Assembly: GCF_003597395.2 (NCBI RefSeq) | Contig: NC_133778.1 | Location: 24,799,946-24,863,945 of the forward strand | Direction of reading: 5' to 3' | DNA from: Chelonoidis abingdonii | Lineage: Eukaryota > Chordata > Testudines > Testudinidae | Length of the DNA: 64,000 bases | Shown: in pieces, positions 49,045 to 58,737 of the stretch | Position numbering within the stretch: the stretch's first letter is position 1 | How the letters are laid out: the number at the start of each line of letters is the position of its first letter | Position numbers and translations under genes: made by a program | Notes under the pieces: generated by a model | What the model saw: the letters and a program-made list of their open reading frames with translations, nothing else | The model's database searches: none | Told to the model about the DNA's origin: nothing

Positions 49045-50286
49045 TGTACCCTGACATCTGGTGGTGAATTATGGGAAGTGTGGAAAGAATGTCTGGAATG
49101 CGAAATCTCAAATATTTGCATAGGCACGCCTACCCCATCCCAGACTGCCGAGCTGTGGGAGTGCTTTGTGACAGAAATGACTCAACCTCAGTTGGGTGGT
49201 ACTTGCTAGACAAGGGACATGGGTTCCAAAACCCTGTGAATAGAGAGAGGTTGGGGACAGGTATTTGTGCCTGGTGGTGCAGGCTCCTTGTGGAGCTAGA
49301 AGCACCAGTTGCACCCCCTCCTCTCTCCACTGTGGAATGTCAGAGTTGATTTTTTATTCCCTTAAGACTCTAGATACAGGTTGCTGAGCTGAACTCACTT
49401 TGGGCTAATGGTGCACTAGCACTGGGCTCCCCTACTATGTGCTGAGATCACTAAGAGCTGAAATCACAAAAGAGCTGAAATTACTGAGCTGGGAGCACTG
49501 AGTACTGTGCTAACTAGTGGGGGAGCCTGAAGCTATACTGTGGAACAGAGCAGCTGGCGGAGTGGAGCAGTTTATGAGGATGGCTGGAGCGGACCACAGG
49601 ACAGCTGGTGGAGTGGAGCGGCTGGCAGAGCGGAGTAGCTGTGGGGCGTGTGGAGCAGCCCACAGAGCGAGCGGAGCCGAGCAGTTTGCTGGGACAACTG
49701 GAGCAGCTCACGAGGCAGCTGGTAGAGCGGAGCAGTTTGTGAGGACGGCCGGAGGAGCAGAGTGGAGCGGCTGGTAAGGCGGAGCAGTTCGTGGAGAAGG
49801 CGGAAGCAGAACCCACGGAGAGGCAGGGCAGTTGGCCCTGGACCACGTAAGGTGCCCCTTTCACCCAGGCTGGGGGGAGGGACCTCTACAGATAGACTCT
49901 TGAATTCTGGGGTGGCATTGACCAGAGACTTTTGGGTTGTTGGACTTTGGAGTGATTGGACTTAAGACCCTAAGGGGAAAAGGACATTGCCAAATGTACT
50001 TGGGGGGTGGTTATGGTTTGTGTTATAACTCTGTTTGTGGTGTTTCTCCAATGGGATGCCGCATTGATTCCTTCCTTTATTAAAAAGATTTCGCTACACT
50101 CAGACTCCGTGCTTGCGAGAGGGGAAGTATTGCCTCCTAGAGGCGCCCAGGAGGGTATGGTATGTAAGTGTCCCAGGTCACTGGGTGGGGGCTCGAGCCG
50201 GTTATGCCTTGTGTTATTGAAACGGAACCCCTGGATACTGAACCTGGCCCTTGTTGCTGCCAACTCAGAGGGGCAGAAGGGTTACA
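49045..50286 (+). mobile_element. Solo LTR (1242 bp) inserted in CR1
   Basis: It starts TGTACCCTGACATC and ends AAGGGTTACA (reversed TGTAACCCTT), near-matching LTR termini. A poly(A) signal attaaa lies at 50079-50084, followed by 'agatttcgctacactcagactccg', as in a turtle LTR family. The GC-rich middle holds a minisatellite. Flanks do not show a simple 4-6-bp duplication: caggatgagc lies directly left, but cagattgagc appears two bases after the right end. Confidence 0.88.
49528..49815 (+). repeat. Minisatellite inside the LTR
   Basis: Words 'gagcggctggcagagcggag(c/t)ag', 'gtggagcagttt(a/g)tgaggatggc' and 'ggagcagctc' recur with irregular spacing of about 20-50 bases. The array is G+A-rich and degenerate. 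It opens frames on both strands without protein meaning. Confidence 0.85.
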
Positions 50287-50765
50287 AACAGATTGAGCTT
50301 CTTAGGTCCCTCACTGTAAGGCAGGTTTTCCATAACTCTGATCATTCTTGTAGTTCTTTTCTGAACTCTTCCCAATATTTCAACATCCTTTTTAAAGTGG
50401 GGACACTGAACTAGACACAGTATTCCAGCAAAGTTCTCACTAATCTGTATACAGAGGAAATACCACCTCCCTGCTCCTGTTTGGCATTCCCCTGCTTATG
50501 CATCCAAGGATTGTGTTAGCACTCTTAGCCACAAAACCACTCTGAGTGGTCATGTTCAGTTCATTATCCACTACGGCACCATGTTCTTTTCAGAGTTACT
50601 GCTTTCCAAGGTACATTTCCATATCAAGTGTGACCTATATTTTTAATACATTATTTTCTGTATTAAAAAGCATATTGTTCAGATAACCTCAGCTTTCTAA
50701 GAAGTCCAAGAGCTCTCTGTAGAATTCCCCTTGTCACTATTTACCACTACAGCAATTTTTTGGAA
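50287..50765 (-). mobile_element. CR1 LINE ORF2 C-terminal part, antisense, right of the LTR
   Basis: The minus strand encodes frameshifted pieces of the CR1 ORF2 C-terminus: 'HFKKDVEIL', 'RTTRMI' and 'ENLPYSEGPKKLNLF', ending at the LTR. Further right, plus-strand 'ttatgcatccaaggattgtgttagcact' and 'gtcactatttaccactacagcaattt' follow the reversed CR1 order. Confidence 0.88.
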
Positions 50766-51435
50766 TGCTGAATTCCCATTTCAATGGCTTTTGGTTGTCC
50801 AAATCCCTCATAACCTCAACGATACTAACACATACAGGTTAAAGGGATGGCATTTGTTCATCCTCTCTCTCTCTCTCTCTCCATGGGCCCAAACTTGGGA
50901 GGTAATGAGCATCCTTTGCAAGATGGCGAGAAACCTCAACTCTTATTACCCTAATTGGGCATTCTGGGCTCTCACACTTTGAAAGACGGTGCTTGTATGG
51001 AGAAAGATCACAGAAAATGCCTGGCATAAGTCATATTGGCATCAATATAATCATTTAAATTTATATACAAGTAATCTAACTGCAGAATAAGACATCAGAA
51101 AGCAGATGATGAACCAGCAGTAGTAACTAGGAGGATACATATGAATGGATTTTGATTTCACATTTATGTTGATCTAAACTGGAATATCTCCACTGAAGTC
51201 AGTGTACTTACTCTGGGTATACCACAGGGTGAGTGAGAACAGGATCTGGCTCAGAGAGACAACCAAGGTCTTTAAGATGTGGTTTTATGTGACATTTTTA
51301 TGATTAGGTATTCAGATTAGTCGTTCTCAAACTCTGTTCCATGGATCATTAGAGATCCATAGAGACCTTCTTTGTGTTCTGCAGTTTTGAACCATGCAAA
51401 GGTATTTGGTAGTAAGAAAGAGGTTGGAAGAAGGC

Positions 51436-51580
51436 AAGATGGTCTTGTCATTAAGGATGAGGACTCAGGAGATCTGTGTTAACTCTTAGCTCTGATGTAG
51501 CTGTCCTGTGTGACCTTGTGCAAATCACTTAATCTCTCTCTGTATCTTGGTTCCTTGTCTGAGGATAATATTACTTCATT
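51436..51580 (+). mobile_element. MIR-type SINE, diverged
   Basis: 'gatgaggactcaggagatctgtgtt', 'gtgaccttgtgcaaatcacttaatctctctctgtatcttgg' and 'tgtctgaggataatattac' follow the MIR head-to-core order. Confidence 0.75.
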
Positions 51581-51689
51581 TTTTGCCACCCAAAGCTTGC
51601 AAATTCATTTTATAGAAGCCCAGGATAAGAGGCACAAAAAGATGAAATGGTGAAAAACTTAAAGGATGACAGTTTTGGTGTTAGTCCTC

Positions 51690-51765
51690 AGCAGGTGTAT
51701 ATTGGCATTTCTCCATTGACTTTACTGGAGTTATGCTGATTTATGTTAGCATGTTCTACCTGCTG
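51690..51765. repeat. Palindromic MITE relic
   Basis: 'cctcagcaggtgtatattggcatttctcc' at the left and 'ggagttatgctgatttatgttagca' at the right surround 'attgactttactgg', the group's usual centre. Confidence 0.65.
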
Positions 51766-52493
51766 TTCAGGTTAGAAATCTCTAAATGGAATAAATATAG
51801 TTTTACAGTCTGATTATAAAGACTGAAACAAAATATAGTTATTATTTAAAGTGCATATTATTCATAGGCACATAGAGGGCAACCTAGGATTGTTTCAAAC
51901 ATTTCTTATTCAAAGGTATATTAGTAGTTAGGCAGGGGACCTTGAAACTCAATAGTTACATTAATAGCTGGATACAGTACGTTTCACACTATAATCATAG
52001 GTTGATGGTACCTGGTTAGCAGCACAGGCAAATGGAGATTAATGGCTGTCTTCTGAGCGGATTTATACCCTGCATAGCAGGAAGTCGGAATTTCAAATAA
52101 TTTAGAGAGAACAGAGGGAAAAAGTGGTGTTCTTGTTTAATTCACATCAAACTGATGTTACTGCCTGAGTATATGTCACTGTGCAATTAAATATTTGGCT
52201 GGTATTTCATGAGTGCCTGTGAATTAGTTCTGTTCTCCATTTATATTTAAGACTCCTCCCATCACCCTACAACATTCCACTGAAAAAATACACAGTGAAG
52301 GTTTTGTGTCCCAAATGAATTGCTTATAAAATCCCCTAGCAGGAATGTAGCAGCCTGTATCTTTGCATGTGTATAGAGTAACAACTTTTAGAATTAAAGG
52401 AGAGTTCACTGTTTGAGAATAATTATAAATGGTTAAATTATGTAATAATGATCTGCCCTGAGTATGAAGCAGTGCACAGCTAAGCCAACCCAG
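51766..52493. other. Unique DNA
   Basis: No recognised element. Confidence 0.4.
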
Positions 52494-52531
52494 GGAAGGA
52501 ATTGTGCCTCCAAGTGGCACAAATCCCTTCC
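52494..52531. repeat. Short perfect-like palindrome, shared with 46936
   Basis: ggaaggaattgtgcc (52494-52508) pairs with ggcacaaatcccttcc (52516-52531) with one indel and one substitution. It is part of a diverged MITE also seen near 46936-46954. Confidence 0.7.
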
Positions 52532-52609
52532 TACTCGCTTTGTGATCTAGAGCTGTGATAATTTGATACTGGTTCATACCAAAAATTGGACTTTCCTTTC
52601 CATCCACAT

Positions 52610-53452
52610 GGCCAAAATTCTAATCCAGGCACTCATCACCTTGTGTCTTGACTATTGCCACATCTGCTTCTCTGGTTTTACAATCCCGATCTTGTCCTGC
52701 TCATAGCCATTCAAAACACTTCTGCAAAGATCATTTTCCTAGCCTACTGCTTAGACCAGTGCTTCTCAAAGTCGGGCTGCCGCTTGTTCAGGGAAAGCCC
52801 CTGGTGGGCCAGGCCGGTTTGTTTACTTGCCATGTCCGCAGGTTCAGCCAATCACGGCTCCCACTGGCTGTGGTTCGCCGCTCCAGGCCAATGGGGGCTG
52901 CAGGAAGCGGCGCGGGCCGAGGGATGTGCTGGGCGCCCTTCCCGCAGCACCCATTGGCCTGGAGCGGTGAACCGCGGCTAGTGGGAGCCACGATTGACCA
53001 AACCTGAAGATGCGGCAGGTAAACAAACCGGCCCGGCCCTCCAGGGGCTCTCCCTGAACAAGCAGTGGACTGACTTTGAGAAGCACTGGCTTCGGCCACA
53101 TCACCTGGCTCTTTTGCATTCTTCTCTGTAAACATCTACAAAGCTACCTTATTGTCCTCCTTCAAATCCCTCCTTAAAACTCCCTTTGCTGTGATGCCTA
53201 CAAAACACATCGCAATGGTTAGGAGGCTGAGGCCACTGTATATTATGATTCACGATGACTAATATGGTCTCATTATTTCATTGTGCTTCCCCACCTATAT
53301 GTCTGCCTCCACTTGTTGCCCCTTGTTTTCTACTTAGATTGTAAGATCTTTGTGGCAGGGTCCATCTTTTTGCTCTGAGTTTGAACAATGGGGTCCTGGT
53401 CCAACTGTAGGTCTCCTAGGTTCTCCTGCAATACAAATAATAATTATAATTC
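52610..53452 (+). mobile_element. L2-type LINE 3' fragment, interrupted
   Basis: The left part (52610-52756) encodes 'AKILIQALITLCLDYCH', the C-terminal region of an L2-type reverse transcriptase (family pattern ...LDYCN...). The right part (53097-53452) continues with 'gtaaacatctacaaagctaccttattgtcctccttcaaatccctccttaaaac', then 'cttagattgtaagatctttgtggcagggtccatc' and the tail 'tggggtcctggtcca...caatacaaataataatt'. A hAT element splits it, and the sequence between the halves is partly lost. Confidence 0.85.
52757..53088. mobile_element. Palindromic hAT element inside L2 (332 bp)
   Basis: The left end cagtgcttctcaaagtc and the right end gactttgagaagcactg are perfect inverted repeats. Pairing continues into the interior ('cgcttgttcagggaaagcccctgg' with 'ccaggggctctccctgaacaagc'; 'ccaatgggggctgc' with 'gcagcacccattgg'). 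Target duplication gcttagac / gcttcggc matches 6 of 8. The GC-rich frames inside are not transposase. Confidence 0.93.
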
Positions 53453-54814
53453 AGCTCCTTTAGCTCTGCCCATACTTCACCCACTTGGTGAGCAGTGTGT
53501 ATGTAGCGCCCTTACCTCCGTACACCAGCGAGGCCTGGGGAGGCCAATCAGCAGTGCAAATGAGAGGGGCCTCTTCTACTTTATACCCCTCTGTGGATAC
53601 ATAAATGGGACTACAATGTAGCCCAAAATGTAAAATGTATTTAAATCCAATATTAGGGTTCCACAGCAAAGTGCTCAAAAGTCAGGAAATGCCAAAGATA
53701 AGGTTAAACATGCAGCTTTAAGTGAGTGGATGCATTTTACTGCTTCAGGCTTTAAGCCAATCTCCAATTATTAGAGATCAAGATTAGACCTATGCAGAGG
53801 GCAATTTATCCAACATCTGCCTGCTGCTGCAAGGTTCTCACATCTTCCTCTGAAGCATCTGCCATTGTCAAAGCCAAAATACTGGACTAGCTGGACCTTG
53901 GGTACGATCCAGTCTGGAAATTCCTTCCTTCCTTCCAGCAATCAGATGAGGGAATTAAAAAAAAGAAAATATAACTATTTCATTAATGAGCTGACATGCA
54001 AATAGAGCTGAAGGTTGTTTACATAACAATAAAAGGGGACTGTGCCTATTTTCAATATTAACCACACTGTTGTTCAAGCGCACGTTCTCTGGAGATCTGG
54101 CTGTGTGTTTTGGTGTATTTAAACAGCATAGAGTGTGATGGCTGTGTAGTCAAAGTGCTTGACTACCATCTTGAATGTTGGGGGGTTGCATCTTGTTTCA
54201 TCTCACCCTGAAAGGTCTAGTTCATCCAGCTACAAAACAGGTACCTATTCCCCTGGGTTAGGGCAGTCCAGGGTGTTGGACATAACACTCACCACACCAC
54301 TCCTTTGTGTACTGTTGGCTATGAAACTTACATCCCTCAACTGCATCAGCCCAATGAGTCATTAGCTATGAGATTTGACTCTGAACTGGTTATAAGCTTG
54401 TCTGTTCTCTTACTGTATTTTGAAAATCTTCATATAGATTCCCAAGGGGAAAGAAAAAGAAAACAATAATCAGTTGTGTTGTGCTTTTCTTTTTTTTTCT
54501 CTCCTTTCCCCTTCAAAGAAAATTCAGAGCAGGTTTAACATGACACTTTAATTTGTATGCTGAATATCTATTTTAATAAGAAAAGAGATTTCAGCCTACA
54601 TACATAACCAATTTATAACCTTCTACTACAACACCTTTTAACAATAATCCTATTTTAAATGTAACCAGCAAATGTAGATGCTACAACCTGAAGAAAATAT
54701 TTTGTACACAGAAGTCTCATCCTATCCTCTTGATTGATTTCTCCTTACCCATGTTGGGTCAGATCCTGAGCTGAAGCCAATGAGCAGCTGCAGAGGGAGT
54801 GATATAAAGGCAAC
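53453..54814. other. Unique DNA
   Basis: A cttc-cttc run lies near 53925-53937. Otherwise nothing recognised. Confidence 0.4.
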
Positions 54815-54822
54815 CTTTACAC

Positions 54823-55122
54823 TAGGGGTTGGCAACCTTTCAGAAGTGCTTCATTTATTCACTCTAATTTAAGGTTTCGGGTGCCAGTAATACATTTTAA
54901 CGTTTTTAGAAGGTCTCTTTCTATAAGTCTATAATATATAACTAAACTAGTGTTATATGTAAAGTAAATAAGGTTTTTAAAATGTTTAAGAAGCTTCATT
55001 TAAAATTAAATTAAAATGCAGAGCCCTCCGGACCGGTGGCCAGGACCTGGGCAGTGTGAGTGCCACTGAAAATCAGTTCACATGCTGCCTTCGGCACCTG
55101 TGCCATAGGTTGCCTACCCCAG
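54823..55122. mobile_element. Non-autonomous hAT element (300 bp)
   Basis: The left end taggggttggcaacctttc and the right end ccataggttgcctaccccag form the inverted repeat. A perfect 8-bp duplication, ctttacac, lies at 54815-54822 and 55123-55130. The A+T-rich interior 'taatacattttaacgtttttagaagg' is typical of an abundant reptile hAT. No transposase sequence is present. Confidence 0.95.
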
Positions 55123-55130
55123 CTTTACAC

Positions 55131-57525
55131 CTTCCCTCTATTGGAACCACTTGGCAGGTGAGGAACCCCATTACATGCTGCTGTATCCTGCACCAGTTAC
55201 CAATGGCTCCAAGGAACGCACAGCATCTAGGGTTCCCTGAATAACCTGGCCATGCCTCTTACCCATGGCAGCTGGGAGGAGTGGTTGTGCATGGGGTTGT
55301 TATGGTGGCTGTATGACACCCAATAGTAACTCTCCAGGAGTCAGACTCACCAGTTGTAGGATTACTTTTTTACTAGTGGAACAGTGTACAATGATCAGAG
55401 CTGGGCCTAAGACCAAAGGCGTTGCCTTTTATTCATTGTCCAAAATCTCTCACATCCTTTGCCATATAAAAGCAATATCACACTAAGCCACAAGTTCAAG
55501 CACATGTGAATCAAGCAGTGGTAGCAAAGGTAAAGCATGCATGCTCACTACAGGAAGTTGGCACCTGCTGAAAAGTGCTCCGAAGTGTATCATCAGTAAC
55601 TGAGTAAGCAATGCTTTTCACGAGGCAAGAGCAACTATTGGATCCTCTTTATATGTTGTTAGGGAAACCCTCTAGAGGATGTTGTACTGATGAGAGGATA
55701 GCAGTAGAGAAGATGGTCAAGTTTTGTCCACAGTTATACTGCAACTGGGTGAGAAATTGAATAACTCTGCTGAGCTTAAGCAAAATGAATTAGCAGTTCC
55801 CTAAGGGATATTTTTTGCTCATTTTCAAAGAGCTATTTTCAGAATGGTGATATTATTATTCCTCTGTGGCTACTGGCTCAGCTGAATGACAATATGTGTC
55901 ATCATCAGTGTGGTGTCAACTTCCATATGGCAGCATGATGCAACTGTATATTTCCAAGCTAGCTCAGGGGGCATTGTTGGGAGACAGTATGAATCTTATA
56001 CACAAATTATAAAGAAGCATTTGATTTCTAAAGTGCATTGGTGGGTGTGGGCACCATACTTGACCATTTGGAAAGGAAAGATTGAGGGGGGGTTAGCTTT
56101 TTGCTATACTGAACTCCAGTATGAGACATTACAACTCCACCACCACCAAAAAAAATTAAGCCGAAGATTCATTCAGCTTGAAATAAGGCAAGTCATTGTG
56201 TAGGGACTGGTTCTGAATTTTTTTTTATATCAAGCCTTTAATGGCTTGGCATTTGATAGCAATGAGTTGTAAAGTGATTGTTAGTGAGCTTTTAGAAGTG
56301 TTTTTTGGAGATAAAATTTGAATAATCTATGTGGCTAAATTTGAATAATTTATGCATAAAGCGTTGCAGAGTTATAATTGTAATTATAATGTTCAGCTCA
56401 GTAGCAATGAGGTGCATTTCAAGTTGGATGCTGATTGTACTGTATATCTTATGCTCCGAATTTCATTTTGTTTTGAACAAATCCTTTTGAGCAGAGGGAG
56501 CTGGCTCACAGAGGTTCCCAGCTGAGTTTTAAAGTTTATTTCCTAAGCACTTTTTTAAAAAAATTGAGTCTGAAATTCAATCTTTCATGCCTCTGTGGCA
56601 TGGTGATAAAGTAAAGGTGGCTGGAAAGTGCCCCTGGTCACAGAGGAAAGGACGTTCTACTCTTCTTTTGAAGGAGTAGCTCCTCTCATCAATAATTTCC
56701 TGAAGCAATAGGCCTGGAGTGTAAACAATATTTTATATGGCTGACAGTGGAACAGAATATGTTATGTCTGAAAGTTTTGCATTTCACTGTGGAGAATGGA
56801 TTAACCCTGTGTGACATATGAAATTCAAATAGGTTATTTGCTTGAATTAAATTAAAGGGTTAAGCTGCTTTACAGACAGAAAGTTTCCTGTGTGTCAGCT
56901 TCTACACCACTTGGCAAATGTGCTTTTCACACAGACAGAACATTCATGGCATCAAGCACATCTCAGACACGTCACAATAGAGTCTGAAAATCCAGGGTAT
57001 TCCCAATACAGTCACAAATTGATATTTCATTGTTCTGAACATTTTTTATTTAGAGCTAGGCCGGACTTAGGATCCAGATGTTTAAATATGCCCCCAAGAG
57101 GCCAGCTGGGATTGCATTGTTGATCATGAGCATGAGACTGACTGACCAATCCTTAATCTTCCTCTCAGAGGGGGAAGGGGCAATTCAAGTATTAGATGTG
57201 AGAAGCCTGGAAGGGCACGGTTACCCTTCTACCATCTCTTGAGTTGCTCACTAGGGCTGAGTTAGAAGCTAGCATGTTTAGCTTTTGTTGCAATATCTAT
57301 GTCATTCCTCTTAAGGTCTATGCATCTTCTCTGCCACCTTGGTAAAGAATCCTTCTTTAGTTACTCAAAGGATGTGAGTGTTTAGCCAAGAGCTAGGTCC
57401 TGCAGAGTCCAGTCTCTGGAGCAGAATGCCTGCAGCTTTTGCCTCTGAGCACATGGTACACAGAGGATGCTCTAACAGGGACTCATGTGCCACAACTCTC
57501 CCAGTGACTCCCTGCAGTGAGGTCT
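55131..57525. other. Unique DNA
   Basis: No recognised repeats or exons. The 105-codon plus-strand frame at 55886-56203 shows no family resemblance. Confidence 0.4.
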
Positions 57526-57533
57526 GTCCTATA

Positions 57534-57826
57534 CAAGGCCAGCTCCAGGCACCAGCGAAGGAAGCAAGTGCTTGGGGTGGCCAATGGAAAGGGGCAGCAT
57601 GTCCAAGTCTTTGGCTGCAATTTGGCGGCAGGTCCTTCAGACTCTCGCCTCCTCTTTGAGCTGCCGCCGAAGTGCCACCGAAGAGGAAGAGAGGGAGCGA
57701 ACAACCCACCGCTGCTGAATGAAGTGGCGTGATTGAGCTGCTGCTGAATTGACGCTGATCGGTTTTATCTTTTTTTTTTTTTCCACTTCACCGCTTGGGG
57801 CGGCAAAAAAGCTGGAGCCAGCCCTG
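57534..57826 (+). mobile_element. Non-autonomous hAT element (293 bp)
   Basis: The left end caaggccagctccaggcacc and the right end ggagccagccctg (reversed cagggctggctcc) are inverted repeats. The duplication gtcctata (57526-57533) / gtcatata (57827-57834) differs at one base. Same family as 12740-13314 but opposite orientation. A T run lies at 57770-57781. Confidence 0.93.
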
Positions 57827-57834
57827 GTCATATA

Positions 57835-58272
57835 TGAGTGTATATCATTTTGTAATAATAAGAAAAAACATTGGATAATTCAGAAATTCTTTAGTTATAG
57901 AAGCTGGCTGAAGCCAGAACCATCTTATTCAGCACTCCTCCTCTCCTGCCAATGGAAGTTTGAAGGTTCAGAAGATGAGACCCAGATTTTAACATCATCT
58001 GGCTTTGGGTTTTCAAAAGAAAATTCCTGCTGTGTTTACTCATTACTACTTCAAATAGAGATTGGCCAAAGCAGGTCCAAAGCGGAGCAGGCATATAATG
58101 GATTGTGCTCTTCTCCTCAACAAACAGCGAGGTAAGGAGAGGGGAGAAGGGCTCTCCTCCATTTCTGGGCTTCTTTTGCAGGTGTCAGGCACCATGGTCA
58201 TGCAAGGGGTACACAAGGCTAGTGCACTGTTAGCCCACACAAAAGGGAGGAGAGACTGAGCTGTGAACCTGC
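57835..58272. other. Unique DNA
   Basis: Nothing recognised between the hAT and the LTR. Confidence 0.35.
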
Positions 58273-58732
58273 TGTGACGAACTGGGACTGTTCTTACTGT
58301 AGTCTGTGAATGCTGAGTGGGCGGTGTTGGCCTGGGAGGATGATCTGCACTGGAGGATGGGAGACTGGCTGGAGAGAAAATACCTAAGCATGTAATGTGA
58401 GAACCCAGGAGGGGTTGGAGGCCAGGTGACACCTCTGCCCGGGAATCCGGACAAAGGCTGGAGAGGGAGAGAGTTTTTTTTCAGGAGCTGGCTGGAGAAT
58501 GGAGGGAAGCACAGACAGGGCTCCGACTCCCCGCCCAAGGAGGCTGTGATGCTCCTGGGACCCCAAGATGGACCTAATTGGGGAGGGTCCTGTTGTCTGT
58601 GCCTGCAAAACCTGTTTTGGATGGTGTTCCTGTTGTCTAAATAAACCTTCTGCTTTACTGGCTGGCTGAGAGTCATGGTGAATTGCAGGAAGCCAGGGGT
58701 ACAGGGCCCTGACTCGCCCACATTCCGTCACA
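58273..58732 (+). mobile_element. Solo LTR (460 bp)
   Basis: It starts TGTGACGAACTGGGAC and ends CCGTCACA (reversed TGTGACGG). A perfect 5-bp duplication, cctgc, flanks it (58268-58272 and 58733-58737). A poly(A) signal aataaa (58640-58645) is followed by 'ctttactggctggctgagagtca', the pattern of a common turtle LTR family. No internal region remains, so it arose by LTR-LTR recombination. Confidence 0.94.
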
Positions 58733-58737
58733 CCTGC

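Noticed and set aside
49514..49864. Minus-strand frame of repeated Ser/Cys/Leu-rich units
   Set aside because: The repeats are the minisatellite in the LTR read in frame, not a protein.
52648..53135. Open frames over 100 codons on both strands
   Set aside because: They are the palindromic hAT element plus L2 flanks. The two strands read alike because the element is self-complementary.
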